From assembly GCA_039000515.1 (NCBI GenBank), contig JBCFYV010000012.1, positions 8,240,287 to 8,304,286 of the forward strand: 64,000 bases of DNA. The letters run 5' to 3'. Below the pieces are notes generated by a model. The model worked only from the letters and a program-made list of their open reading frames with translations, did no database searches and was not told where the DNA came from. This DNA is from Timema cristinae (lineage: Eukaryota; Arthropoda; Insecta; Phasmatodea; Timematidae). A program made the position numbers and the translations under genes. Of the stretch, positions 34,624 to 46,149 are shown piece by piece; positions within the stretch are counted from its first letter, which is position 1; every line of letters starts with the position of its first letter.

Positions 34624-35790
34624 ATGGTAGAGGAGGTGATAAGAGAACCTGTAGAATTTGACACTGAAGACACAATGCCATTTATTTATGAGGAGGATGA
34701 AAGGGCAGGTCATTTCAAAAATAGGGTAAATGTTGAACGGGAACAAGAGGGGAGTGGCGAGGTAATTGGGGTCAGCTCTAAGGAGGTAGCAGGTAAAGAA
34801 GGGGTAATCCTGCAAATGCTGAATCAAAGTGAAGGGGGAACTATGACCTTAGTGGAAGAAAGGGTGGCACAAACATTAGAAAAGGTAGATCTTTTCAACG
34901 TTTTATTAGAAAATATGAGGGAACTGGGATGTAAGATAGAGTGAACTGCATCAGAAAATAAAAATAATTTAGAAAAAATGGGAAAAAATTTAGAAACTAA
35001 GATCAACAAAAAAGAGGAAGAAATTCTACAGAATATGAACAAAAAGATTGAGAATTTAGAATTGGTTAATCAAAATTTCATTCAACAAACCAGTGAAATT
35101 AATGGCAGAGTTTCAGAAGGGGAAAAAAGACAAAAAAAATTTAGAGGCTAGGCAGGAAAATCTAAGGAAGGGACAATTTAAGTTAATTGATAAAATATCT
35201 TTGGTGACAAACAAATCAGAGGGTTGGGAGAAGAGGTTGGATAAAGAAACCAACAAGTTAGAAAATCAAATACAAATACATGACAGGCAGATAGCACACA
35301 ACAAATCAGCTGTTCAAAAAGTACAGTCCAATTTGGAAACTCAAATAAAAAAGTGAGGTTAGAAATTGAAGGGCGAGGGGATGCTAGCAGACAATTTATC
35401 AAAGAAAATATTAATGATGAAATTCAAGTAAAAAATAAAGAAATTGATGAAATAAAAGAAATTTGAATTGGAAACACAAAAACAGTTGGCACTTTAGATA
35501 AAAAATTTAACAACTTAGCTGATCAAGTACAACAAAATAAGGAGATAGGGGCAACATTGTGTGTAATCACAACAACCTAACGACTAAGAATGTCAATGAC
35601 CTCGCCCTGTCACTCATTCTCAGATATAGGGGAGCAAAGGGCAAAATATCTGCAGTTCAGTATTTGCAAGACATTGAAAGAGTTTGGAAAGAAGAGAATT
35701 TAAGGGAAAGGAACCAAATTGAAATTTTGTTGTCATGCTTAGAAGGGGACACTGTGGGGGTTTGCAAGGTAGGCATGCCTACCAATCATG
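34624..35790 (+). pseudogene. Retroelement gag relic (Gypsy-like), frameshifted
   Basis: The frame starts MVEEVIREPVEFDTEDTMPF and is acidic. After a TGA near 34942 it continues as a long lysine/glutamate-rich coiled coil (NLEKMGKNLETKINKKEEEI and similar to about 35520), with several stops and shifts. It ends in a gag-like segment: NNLTTKNVNDLALS, then YRGAKGKISAVQYLQDIERV and KEENLRERNQIEILLSCLEG. No zinc knuckle, protease or RT follows, and LTRs were not found. The overall layout (repeat leader, coiled-coil N-terminus, capsid-like end) fits an LTR-retrotransposon gag, but the superfamily is a guess. Confidence 0.55.
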
Positions 35791-37218
35791 GGGTAGTAGG
35801 CCACAATGTAATGTTTCTCAGGAAAGTGGTCCAATATGTTTGGAGTCAAGAGTGGCGTACGGGGTACATTAACTCATTTAGCCGAGGTAGGCCACCAGAA
35901 GAGTTAGGCCTAAGTCTGGCACTGACAAGACCAAGTGTTATCAGGTTGTGGCTTGCTCACAAGAAAGTCCGTTTACTCCAGCAGCAGAGCGTTAGGGAGT
36001 TAGTTTATCCGAGCAGGTGGATGGCGCTCAAGAAAGAAGGATCTATGGCACCACAAGGGTCCTTTTTCTGTCCACATAAGGAGTTAGAGGTGGTACACAA
36101 TCTCTCATATATCAGGTATCACTCTTCATAGTTATATAAATCTTCGATGATAATAATAATTTGCATAATGTAGGACTAAAGTTTATGTAAAAGTATCATC
36201 AAATTAATAATATTGAAAAGCTATCATTAAAAGTAATGAACTAATAATAAAATATATTCTATTATACTTAAAGTTGACAGGTGTAAAATAATTATAAACC
36301 TGCATATTTTATTAAAATGTTTAGGGCTGATAGTAAATACAGGATTGAATATAAAATTAGGGGTAGTTAATAAAATATTTTTGAGTAAAATTACTCTAAT
36401 TTCCTAAAGTAATAAGTTTCGTGGTTGATTAACAGCAATTTTACAAGTGACTTGTGGCATCTAAAGGTGATTAAGCCATTGTTGAGAAATTGGTTTAATA
36501 TTTGGGAGTATATTTTTATGTGGGACCTAGTTTTAGTGTCCTGGAGAGCAAGTTAGGGAGAGGGTGGTAATTTAAGGGATGCTTTTGATAGGAGTTGAGT
36601 TGAGGCAGGGAATTTCTGCCATACAGTGGCGTGTTGTGATGTCAGGACTTGGAGCCTTCGACGTTTGACAAGAGAGAGGTTTTGTTGCAGAGGTCTGACT
36701 ACCTTGTGAGTTTTAGGGGGCAGGCATTGAACCTGGGACACCCAAGTTACGAGAGTTTTGGGAGTGTTTCTGAGCCAGGGGCCAGCAGTAGTTCTGGACC
36801 ACCTGTGATTTACAGATATTTTGAACGAGGTTTGGACTTTAAGAGAACACCTCTTGTGTGTTTTGAAAGCCCGAGCAAAGGGATTGTCGGTCACTGTGTG
36901 ACGGGAAGTATTTTGAGGATATGTTCCAATTTTTAGAAGTTAATCCTTATCGAGTTTGTTTTTGTTGTGCTCTCTGGGAGGTTATAAAATAAGTCCATAC
37001 TATGCCACAAGTTTAAAACTACTTTTTCTTGATTAAATGTGTTGGAATAGTTATTACAATATTAATAATAATAATTCTCAATAATAATATGTCAACATGT
37101 GAGTTTGTATTAAACTACTAAAGTCTTGTTGGAGGTTGTGTATACCATGATTCTGTGTGGAGGAAATTTGGAGTCTGTGTGTTGTGAAGATGTTCAGCAT
37201 TGAGTTTTTCCTTTTGTT
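35791..37218. other. Unassigned sequence after the gag relic
   Basis: An open frame to 36131 and frames at 36553-36936 show no known domain. A purine-rich run (AGGGAGAGGGTGG, near 36553) could be a polypurine tract followed by an LTR, but I found no matching LTR upstream of 34.0 kb. Confidence 0.35.
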
Positions 37219-37230
37219 TTATTTGAGGTT

Positions 37231-37507
37231 GGTGACCTGGTGGTCTAGGGGTAAGGTGTCAGACTTCTGTGCTGGCGGCCGGGGTTCAATCCTCGGTCCC
37301 AGCACAGATTTATCTGATTTCCAAACCCTTCCTTCACCTCTGACAAGATGTGTATTAATCACAACTTGTGAATGTGGGGAATGCCAAGCCTCTACCATGG
37401 TTCGGATTCCACGTTAAACGGTAGGTCCTTCATTTCATCTCACAATCACCCTACATTACACATTAGCGTAAGTGTGTATAACCCGAACGGGTAGTAAGAC
37501 GCGGTGC

Positions 37508-37555
<48 letters not shown>
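37231..37555 (+). mobile_element. SINE family F1, full length with target duplication
   Basis: The head CCTGGTGGTCTAGGGGTAAG is tRNA-Glu/Asp-like, with B box GGGGTTCAATCCTCGG. The body follows (TTCGGATTCCACGTTAAACG, CATTTCATCTCACAATCACC). The tail is TGTATAACCCGAACGGGTAG, TAAGACGCGGTGCTAA and AAT repeats. TATTTGAGGTT flanks both ends (37220-37230 and 37556-37566), an 11-bp duplication typical of LINE-driven retroposition. Confidence 0.93.
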
Positions 37556-37566
37556 TATTTGAGGTT

Positions 37567-39180
37567 ATGTGTCCTCACAAATAAATCTACGGTTAGGTGA
37601 TTTTAGATCCTTAGTTATTACCTCTTCTCTGTTAAAGTGTATATGTATGATATTACCATTTCTATGTTAAATAGTGTACTTGTATATTATTTAGCTGGTT
37701 GTCTGTGTTTTTTTTTGTTAATTCAAGCTATTTTTCAGTAAATGTGTTTTAAATTAGGATACCTATTGTAGGTAATGTTTGTGCTCATATAGAAAATTTT
37801 AATTGGTTAGTTTCATAAAGTTGGATGTGATGGCTCATATAGCGAGTTTGGCCATGAGGCTTTTAAGAGTATGTGTAACATAAATAGTTAAGAGTGTTTG
37901 TTAAGTGTGTTAAAAATAATCACAAAAGTGGATCCGTGAAGGATCATGGAAATAAATAAAATGCAACGAATAATTAAAGAAGATTTTATTAAATTAGAAC
38001 AAAACATAAGACATCGATAAATATGAAATGTTTTTAACTATAAATGATATGACACTTTGATTAGTGACAATCAAATTCAATTTTCTTAATGTAATAAACT
38101 TAGATAATTATGATTAACTGAAATAAAATAATGCTTTACATTTTATATTTTATTGTTTGATTCAAATAACATCAACTTCTTTGTATGAAAACATTATGTG
38201 AACTTACAGTGCGAGATCACCACTTCAGGCATGTCATTTAAGTACTTCAATACTATGCAGGATGTTCCAAAATATTGGAATTTATGCAATTTTTGTGAAA
38301 CGTTATACAGGGTGTGCCAAAAGTGATCATGTTTTTTTTTGGCAAAGCGCATCGAAAAGTATACGACTAGTCTCTACTATCAGATACCCTTTGGGGGGTA
38401 TTATAATGTCCCTGATTTGACCCTAAAGAATATTTGAAAGCATTGACAATATTCTCCTCTTAATTTTATATATATATATTTTAATTTTATATTTTAATGA
38501 TCAGAGTTCCTGGCTACAGTTTCAAAGGTCCCAGTTCGATACTCGGCAATTCCTAAATTTATCTGTGAAGCAGTGGGTCTCTAACGGGGTTAAACTTAAA
38601 CTGATGAGGACAAATGAGCTACATGGATAAATAAATGGCAGCTCTAGTGTGTAAAACTGAGATGAACATTTGGGGGGGGCTCGTTGTGCTGAACACACAA
38701 CACCCTTTATCCTCAAATGTAGGCGCTAACAATGGCGACCACTCGGTTGGTATAGCCCGCTTGCGGGTTCTCAACAAGGTGTTTTTTTAGATACAGGCGT
38801 CTAACATCTTATATATGACTTGATAAGCCCGTTTCTGGTTACAGACATTACAAGAAAATTGCTGAACAGATTGTGAGAAACGACAACTCATTTTTTAGGT
38901 TAGGGGTTCCGTATTTCGCCAAAAATAGTGGTTTCCAATGAAAACCCTATTTTCCAAGTGAATTTTTAGCTTTTCCTTTTTTATTTACATTCACATGGAA
39001 ACCCTGTTATGTGCATAGTCTTACACCCCTAAATAAAATATTTCTCTTTGGTTAAAAATAATAGCTCAATTCTTACTTGAGTGGTTTGGTTCAACAGACC
39101 TTTAACTCGAAAGTCGATTGAGGGCTTATTTTATAGATTTTTCCCAATAAAAAGTTTAGAATACATTTTAGTATAATAAT
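37567..39180. other. Intron: mostly AT-rich; tRNA-like relic near 38.5 kb
   Basis: ATACAGGGTGTGCCAAAAGT at about 38309 is a short motif common at insect repeat ends. Bases 38495-38740 contain a B-box-like CCAGTTCGATACTCGG and may be another SINE. No exon was identified. Confidence 0.4.
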
Positions 39181-39184
39181 CTGC

Positions 39185-39365
39185 AGCCATAGCTGCCACG
39201 ATTCACTAATTAGGTATAATTATATAGTTGCATCTGCGTTGAACAAGAATGGGAAACCATTTAGGAAAAACCACCCGCAGCACACCGGGATTTGAGCCCT
39301 GAATTTTTTCCATAATTGCCAAACCAGACTATACGAGATTGTTGTCTTAGTCCACATGCTCACGA
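39185..39365 (-). mobile_element. SINE family F2, diverged
   Basis: The minus-strand head is GTGAGCATGTGGACTAAGAC, the B-box relic is CAGGGCTCAAATCCCGGTG, and the body contains GGTGGTTTTTCCTAAATGG. Confidence 0.6.
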
Positions 39366-39431
39366 ATGTAGGTTAGCACAAAATTGTTTAAATGTTTTAA
39401 ACAAAATAATGTTAATATTTAGTTAATATTT

Positions 39432-39800
39432 CTACTGGGGAGTGGAGGAGGTTACATAATGATGAGTTACATACCCTGTGCTAGTCACAAGACATTGTTA
39501 GGATAATCAAATCTCGTAGATTAAGGTGGGCAGGGCATGCAGCGCGATTGGGAGATTATAGAACAGTGTTCAAGGTACTGATTGACAAACCCATTGGGAA
39601 GAGACAGTGGGAAGACCTAGAGGCAGATGGGAGGATAACATTAGAATGGACCTGAAAGAGATAGTGTAATGAGATGGATTGGATAAAACTAGCTCAAGAT
39701 AGGGATAAGGTGTAGCGAGGTGTATTGGATAGAACTAGTTCATGATAGAAATAGGTGGCGTAATTTTGTGAGTGTGGCAATGTTCTTAATGCCATAGAAT
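39432..39800 (+). pseudogene. Second copy of the LINE 3' end
   Basis: AGTGGAGGAGGTTACATAAT (an RRLHND-like segment) is followed by ACAAGACATTGTTAGGATAA, AGGTGGGCAGGGCATGC (the RWAGHA-type motif) and GGGAAGAGACAGTGGGAAGA, ending GCCATAGAATAAGTAAATAA. It is collinear with 2155-2535 and in the same orientation. Heavily shifted. Confidence 0.72.
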
Positions 39801-40838
39801 AAGTAAATAACCAAACTTTCCTCTATATCATTTTTTCTAAGATTCAAATTCAAATTTTAGATCAGATATATAAAACGAGGTTTAAATTAATAAAATAATG
39901 GATTCCAGTTAACTCTTAACATTGGGCTATTTTTCCAGAAAAAGGTCTAAGAATATTAATAATAATAATAATTCTTGGAGCATCCTAAAGAGTAGATATG
40001 TGTTTATAGTTAACACAATACCACAAATCATCCAGGGACGGACAAGTTTATTTTGGGAGGTGTGGCTCGTTGGGAAGCCATTTAACAGAAAAAGACATAA
40101 GTTTTGTTTTATGTGAAAGATGGTTTACAAAAAAGAGGTATAGGACCAGATAATAGGAACAAACACAATATGGCTTTTACAGTGAAAAGAAACAGTGGCT
40201 GCCTCTTAAAAAAAATAGATTGTCCCCGTTTCATTATGTTGGAACTAATCAGGGAGGAGTGTGAAATGCCCAACAAAACTTCATAAAATAATAGGGGGGG
40301 GGGGTTGGAAGAAGGGTAGAAACCGGAAATATATATAAGATTAACATTAAATTACGTCTTAAAGCAATTTCAAAATATTTTCAAACATATTTTATAGGAC
40401 TTTAAAAAGTTACTAATCTAGGTGTTGGGGAGGAAAATAAAAATAATTTATTAATAATAGGCCTGCATATTTCAGGGGTGGGAATTTATATTTTGAAAAA
40501 CCCGCTTCCTCCTTGCAAATTTCAGTTGGTCCAATTGCCAGATGGGTTGGTGAGGGATTTTAGAACGGGTGGAGGGGGGAGGAGAAGGAGGGTAGGGCTG
40601 TGCATTCATATAGTCCTATATAGAAAAGAAGTATTTTATTTTTACGGCTGTAAAAGTTACTAAAACAATCTTAATAAATTTATATATTAACTATTAAGTA
40701 AAGTGATCTGTGGCTGTAACTTTATATATATACATATACATACATATATAATAAATTAATACTAATAATAAGTAAAATTTTATCAATGTTGGCTGTAGAA
40801 AAAATATATTTGTATTTCCCACTAAAATCCTACTATAC
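39801..40838. other. Intron, nothing firmly recognised
   Basis: AT-rich with a G-run near 40293 and TA-rich tracts around 40725-40760. Short open frames show no domain. Confidence 0.4.
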
Positions 40839-41000
40839 CTGTGGTTGGTACACAACACTGCGATCAGAACTGCTGATCTCTATCGTCAAGTTACGCAGAT
40901 GTCTCTGTATTGGATCAACGATGACCCACAGGGTCACTATCAGGCCGTCAATCAGGAGGAGAACACATATCAGGGAGATAAGTTGGGTGTCTTGAAGAAG
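40839..41000 (-). CDS. GABA-B-R3: GABA-B-like receptor, TM4 exon
   Basis: Acceptor ATGTTTGCAG|CTT (41001/41000), donor CCACAG|GTATAG (40839/40838). It is 162 bp, 54 codons in phase 0. It encodes LLQDTQLISLICVLLLIDGL, then IVTLWVIVDPIQRHLRNLTI and EISSSDRSVVYQPQ. The WxxxDP motif at the end of TM4 and the extracellular loop leading to VEVCRSQ fit the family. Both junctions are in phase. Confidence 0.95.
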
Positions 41001-42594
41001 CTGCAAACATAAGGACATGTCATCTTAGTTAGGAAGTGAATGAATCTCGAGATTAATTGTACAACACAACATTTCAAAAAGATTTGGAAAAAGTGTAAAT
41101 ACTTTGTAAAATAATGCAAATGAAGGGAAAGCGAGTCATCCTGGTAAATTATAAACAAGTATATTAAGTCGAGGTCACCCCACAAATAACACCCGACTCC
41201 ACACAGCTTGAACAAGGCGTCAAATCGGGTTGTGATTTTCTGTATTCTACTTGAAGAAACAATGTATTTGAGACGAGTAAAAGTTTTAACATCTTTTAAG
41301 AAGCACAACAAAATTGAAAAATAATTTTATAAGATCTAAAATACCTCAAACTGATCTCAATTTCACTGTAAAAACTGAATAATGTAAACAACAGCACTTT
41401 GATACGTTTTCTTGTTCGAACGTAAACTTGTATCGAGTCTCCTGGTTAATCAGCCATGAGATGGGCTATAACATATCTCATAATTTCTCAGAGTTTACTT
41501 TTTCCATACTATTCCCTGTATTTTGCCGGGGTTTCCAAAAGTAATTCTCATTTTTTCAGACAACTTTGATTGAAGTCTAGAAATATTAAATTTCTATTTT
41601 TCATAAAAAGTATTAATGTGTAGTCATACAATTGGTGTTTAAAACAAGGTAATATGAACTTGACAGGTAATTAGTTTATGCAGTCCTTACAAAATCCAAT
41701 GTTTCAGGAGATGTTAGAGGGATAATAAATTTGTTTAAATCGTTGTGCGTTTCTTTTTAGTTTCTTTTTTCTTCTGTTAAATGCCCCAAATTCACAAATA
41801 TTTCACTACTAGTAGGCCTATGTTTACTTATTTTGGGCAAAATTCTCTGTTTTATCCACTAAAAAAAATAAGTCAGTTTTCCCAGTCCTTGTGTTCTCCA
41901 GATGCGTGGCAACCCTTTTTATTCTTATTCTCTATTACTTACATCTTCTTTTTCAATGTTTTTGCTAAACACAATATAAAGTAAAACATTTCGCACCACA
42001 AAGCTCCCCCCTTCCCTCAAATTGAAGGTGGCTGCGTTATCTGAAGCCTCGCAATTTTAATTGATCACCCATACGTAGCTTACGATTTCCTCATATCTAT
42101 CACAGACTCTGCCTTAAAATAAAAGTGAAGAATAACCTTGGGCACGGGAAGATTCTTAGATATCTCAACGGTTAGATCATTGGTGTACTAAGTTAAAGGT
42201 TTCCGGTTTTATTCCAGTGTCCAGGTGTCATTTTTAATTGTAAAGAATAAAATAAAGGTTGGTTAACATATGAATTTTTGCCTCTAGACAACATGTGCGT
42301 CGGTTCACAACTAATATTATCGTTAAATAAATATCGAATAATACACTATACTAGTGTATTCACTCCGCTACTCATACAAGATGGCTTAATCAGTTTAATA
42401 TGGGCAATTTTCTAAAAAATTCTCACGAAACACGTGGCATCACCTCAGATAATCAATCGGGACTCTACCATATTTCAAAACGACACCTACCCAGGAATTA
42501 AAACCTTTGTCGTCCCGCTTTACGTGGCAACCACCCTGCAAACTGAACTACTTAGGATCTCCTGGTGAAATGTATCATTCAACTATATAACACC
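41001..42594. other. Intron, tRNA-like relic near 42.17 kb
   Basis: AGATATCTCAACGGTTAGAT followed by TTTCCGGTTTTATTCCAGTG (42157-42222) looks like a decayed tRNA-type SINE head. Otherwise AT-rich without exons. Confidence 0.4.
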
Positions 42595-42810
42595 CACTAC
42601 ACTGGGTGCATGCACTCTCGCAGTAGAGACTGCCGATGACGGGGAGATCGATGTTCAAATCTCGGTCGGGCGTATTGAGGATGATTTTTCCAAAATTGTT
42701 TTCCACTTTTTCTCCGTGCAAATGCAGGCATACTTAGTGTAAATATAACCTTCTTAATCCCTAAAACCATTGTCGTACAACCCGGACGCGTAGTAAGACG
42801 CAGTGCTAAA
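42595..42810 (+). mobile_element. SINE family F2, decayed head
   Basis: GAGATCGATGTTCAAATCTC (B box) is followed by TTTTCCAAAATTGTTTTCCA and CTCCGTGCAAATGCAGGC, and the tail CAACCCGGACGCGTAGTAAG, ACGCAGTGCTAAAAAAA. It is a complete F2 layout with an A-tail instead of AAT repeats. Confidence 0.8.
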
Positions 42811-42881
42811 AAAAACCCCACTATATCAACTTACAAACGTACTGATGTACCGGTAACTAATTAGTTTTTTTATTTAGCACC

Positions 42882-43139
42882 TGGTGGTCTAGGGGTAAGG
42901 TGTCAGACTTCTGTGCTGGCGGCCGGGGCTCAATTCTCGGTCCCGGCACAGATTTATCTGATTACCAAACCCCTCCTTCACCTCTGACAAGTTATCTTGT
43001 GAATGGGAGGAATGTCAGGCCTCCTCCGTGGTTCGGATTCCACGTTAAACTGTAGGTCCTCCATTTCATCTCACAATCACCCTACCATTATACATTAGCG
43101 TAAGTGCGTATAACCCGAACGGGTAGTAGGACGCGGTGC

Positions 43140-43187
<48 letters not shown>
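42882..43187 (+). mobile_element. SINE family F1, full length, inserted in an F2 tail
   Basis: The head is TGGTGGTCTAGGGGTAAGGT and the tail CGTATAACCCGAACGGGTAG plus AAT repeats. The flanking 11-mer TATTTAGCACC occurs at 42871-42881 and 43188-43198. It is the end of the minus-strand F2 SINE that continues right of 43188, so this F1 copy landed within the 3' end of that F2 copy. Confidence 0.9.
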
Positions 43188-43189
<2 letters not shown>

Positions 43190-43415
43190 TTTAGCACCAC
43201 GTCTTACTAACCATTCAGGCTATACACTTGTGTACTAATTATGTTAATGATTTTAGGTATGAGGAAGGTTATATTTAAAGGAAGTGTACCCATATTTGCG
43301 TGGAGGGAGGGAGGAAAACCACCCTTTGTACACCCGACCAAGATTCAAACCTCGATGTTCCCTTCATCAGCAGTCTAGTCTACTACAATAATAGCTCATT
43401 GGACCACTAACTAGT
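43188..43415 (-). mobile_element. SINE family F2 (older, split by F1)
   Basis: On the minus strand: head GGTCCAATGAGCTATTATTG, B-box relic CGAGGTTTGAATCTTGGTCG, body GGTTTTCCTCCCTCCCTCCA, tail GCCTGAATGGTTAGTAAGAC, GTGGTGCTAAATA. The last bases of its tail lie left of the F1 insertion at 42860-42881. Confidence 0.85.
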
Positions 43416-43547
43416 TGTACCCCCACTTGCTAAAAGAGTGAATTGTATTACAGCAATGACTATAAGCTGCTAGTTTCTATATTGGCCCAAAGTAGGAATA
43501 TTACTCCATCAAAATGTCGTCTGAAAAGACGTGTTTGTTTAGCTTAC

Positions 43548-43664
43548 CTTGTTTTTAACAATACCACTGCGGCTTCGCGTGAATATTCTGTGGACTCTGT
43601 AGGTCTTTGTGAACATTGAGCCAAATGCCAATGAGAATCCGGCGGATAGTAAATACACTCTGGC
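43548..43664 (-). CDS. GABA-B-R3: GABA-B-like receptor, TM3 exon
   Basis: Acceptor TTGATTTACAG|GCC (43665/43664), donor AACAAG|GTAAGC (43548/43547). It is 117 bp, 39 codons in phase 0. It encodes ARVYLLSAGFSLAFGSMFTK, then TYRVHRIFTRSRSGIVKNK. The AFG-MF-KTYRVHRIF segment after TM3 is a strong GABA-B hallmark. Both neighbours are in phase (…AVCT before, LLQDTQ after). Confidence 0.95.
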
Positions 43665-43904
43665 CTGTAAATCAACCATACAATTATTAGTACACACACC
43701 AGTGGTCACACGGGCTACGGAGTCTGGTTCATAATAGACTGGATAGCTTGGGGTGTCACGGTTAGAGTCTCCGAGGTGTGCTCAAAGGCCTTATTATTCC
43801 ACACGTAATTTATCACTATGGTTTTTCTTATCCTCTCTCCATGCATTTCCTACAGCTAACTTCCTCTTCTTTACCCAATATATGAAACCGTTAATAATTA
43901 ATGT

Positions 43905-44154
43905 ACCCACTTCAATGGCCACATGGTCGCGCTACTACTGCAGTAAACTATAGTGCCGGACAAGGAGATCGAGGTTCAAATCTTGGTAGTGTGCACTGAG
44001 GGTGGTTTATCAAAATAGTTTTCCAATTTCAATCCACGCAAATGCGGATAAGCTTCCTCTAAATATAACCATCCTCATCCCTAAAATCACTAGCGTAATT
44101 AGTACTTATGCGTTTTCCTGAACAGGTAGTAAGACATCATGCTAAAAAAATGTT
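43905..44154 (+). mobile_element. SINE family F2, full length
   Basis: The head is CTTCAATGGCCACATGGTCG and the B box GAGGTTCAAATCTTGG. Next come GAGGGTGGTTTATCAAAATA, CCACGCAAATGCGGATAAGC and CATCCTCATCCCTAAAATCA, and the tail CCTGAACAGGTAGTAAGACA with CATGCTAAAAAAA. It is used here as the F2 reference copy. Confidence 0.88.
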
Positions 44155-44171
44155 TTAAATGTACGAATATA

Positions 44172-44401
44172 TATTTTTTTAGCACCACATCTTAATACCC
44201 GTTCGGTTTATACACTTTTGTAATAAATAATTTAATGATTTTAGAAATTAGGAAGGAATTGTACACAAATTTGCATAGATGGAGAGTTAAAAATCATTTT
44301 ATAAAACTCATCTTCAGTAAATCCGACCTTGATCTCCCCGTCTTCAGCATTCTAGCCTTCTACAAGAGTAGCGCGTTAGACCACGCGACCACCGAAGCGA
44401 G
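44172..44401 (-). mobile_element. SINE family F2 with 17-bp target duplication
   Basis: Minus-strand F2 copy with head TCGCTTCGGTGGTCGCGTGG and tail ACCGAACGGGTATTAAGATG, TGGTGCTAAAAAAA. The 17-mer TTAAATGTACGAATATA lies immediately outside both ends (44155-44171 and 44402-44418). It sits tail to tail with the plus-strand F2 copy on its left. Confidence 0.92.
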
Positions 44402-44836
44402 TTAAATGTACGAATATACGGGTATAATAGGCGTTACTATCAGTGAATACAATCATAAACAAGTGGCCAGTTATGATCTGTAAATAATTGTTGTAAGATG
44501 CTACCTGTTTCATTTTCTGTAATGAAGTTGTCCAGTTAAGAGCTGGGGTACAGAGAGTAAATGAAGTGGTAGAGGAAGCAAGGCTGGGATGGTATGGTTA
44601 AGTAATGAGGATGGAAAAAGGAACAAGTCATAAGTAGAATGATGGCTATGAAGTTATGAAGTTGATCACTAATATTGTAAATAAAGATTGAAATACTTGA
44701 AGTAATATTTTTAATACCTTTTTATACTTATAGATACATGTTTATATAATCTCCGAATATGACATTATTGAAAAATGTTAGAATTAGATAGCTTATATAT
44801 GTTGACATTATTAATTTAAAAAAATATATATATATA

Positions 44837-46141
44837 TGTGACGTTGTCACAGACATAATGCAAACATGGACGATCTGGCTCACCTGATCTGGTCCCCTTT
44901 GACTGGGCTGGATCTCGACTTCATGAAACACGCGCACTCAACTCCACTCAACATCACGCGGCTTACTGACCGCCCGTGGCTCGAGGCCCGATTAGAGCAA
45001 GACTCGGACAATTGAACATCAAGATGCGCTAACCCGTATGCGCCGACGGTTGTGTTCGAGTGAAACAAGACTCATCCACCGGCGCGTGATTTGAAATTAT
45101 CACGAGAATAATCGAGAATTCTGTCGAAGCAACGTACACCCCTCTCCCTTCGTCCCAGTGTGATTCCCGCCGTTTGTGAACACGTGATTGACTTTGTACA
45201 GTATATAACGGCTGGACTGTGTAGTGATGTCACTCATTTCTCTGCACTCGATTAGGTGAGACACTTGTCTTAGATTTAGACGTAGGTCGTTGTTCGACGT
45301 TTTCTAAATTTGTTTGGGTTAAATTGTTCAAAATTTAAGTTTCAACTTTAAATATAAATCATGATTACTAATAGCTATATTTCGCTGAGACTGCAGGATT
45401 TGCCTGTCAGCCATTATGGTTTATGCGCTAGCTTTTTTCTTTGTACTTAACGTTGTGTCCGCCTCACGGACGGGTTGGAACTTTAGCATGGCGCCATATT
45501 GGGGCGCTAATGGAACTTTAGCATGTCGCCACCTTGGGGCGCTAATTATTTCTGTTTAACGTGTAACTTATTTTAAAATAGTTGTTCTGCTTGCTAAAAG
45601 TTAAAGATTTGTTACGATTGTGATTCTTTTTAAATTGTTACTCAACTCGGGGGGCGCGAGCCCATGCACCCAGCACATTGGTCATTACTATAATAATAAT
45701 TAGACTGAACTAATTTGATTGGGATCTATTGTAACAGGTTAGGTTTAGGTAAATCATTTTCTCTGTCGCGCCTTACAATGGCAGTCTATTATAAAACTTC
45801 ATACTTATGTCAATATAGTGTCGGCATCGCCAGGTCGTGTAGACCTATACATATTACTTGTATTTAGCTTTCCTGCTAGGTTAGTCGCCTTCTGCGAGGG
45901 TCAATTTAATTATGACTACGTTGGTATTAATCATTCTGTTTTCTCTTAACGACTTGGGGTCTTGCCCCTTTATTTATTGTTTACTTCGGCCCTTATCGGC
46001 CAGTCACTCGACTTTCCTAGAGTGCCTCGCTCTTGTATGTCTGCTAGTTGTTTGTAGAATAAAATAAACTCTCTTGTAACTTACCTACCTTTTATTTATT
46101 GTAATTTGAACCTATCAAATCATATGAAGGGGGGGGTTACA
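44837..46141 (+). mobile_element. Solo LTR of an LTR retrotransposon
   Basis: A 1305-bp block starts TGTGACGTTGTCACAG and ends GGGGGGGTTACA, flanked by TATA on both sides (44833-44836 and 46142-46145). It has LTR-type signals in order: a TATATAA box at 45202-45208, and AATAAA at 46058-46063 near the end. No PBS, gag or pol is adjacent, so it is best read as a recombined solo LTR. The duplication is weak evidence because the left flank is TA-rich. Inside lies a 35-bp tandem duplication. Base composition differs from the surrounding DNA (more CpG). A promoter-bearing unique sequence is the alternative. Confidence 0.62.
45476..45545. repeat. 35-bp tandem duplication inside the solo LTR
   Basis: TGGAACTTTAGCATGGCGCC followed by ATATTGGGGCGCTAA (45476-45510) is repeated as TGGAACTTTAGCATGTCGCC plus ACCTTGGGGCGCTAA (45511-45545). 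Confidence 0.93.
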
Positions 46142-46149
46142 TATATTCT

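Noticed and set aside
36553..36936. Overlapping open frames on both strands
   Set aside because: No domain, no splice support and no repeat identity; could be chance in GC-richer DNA.
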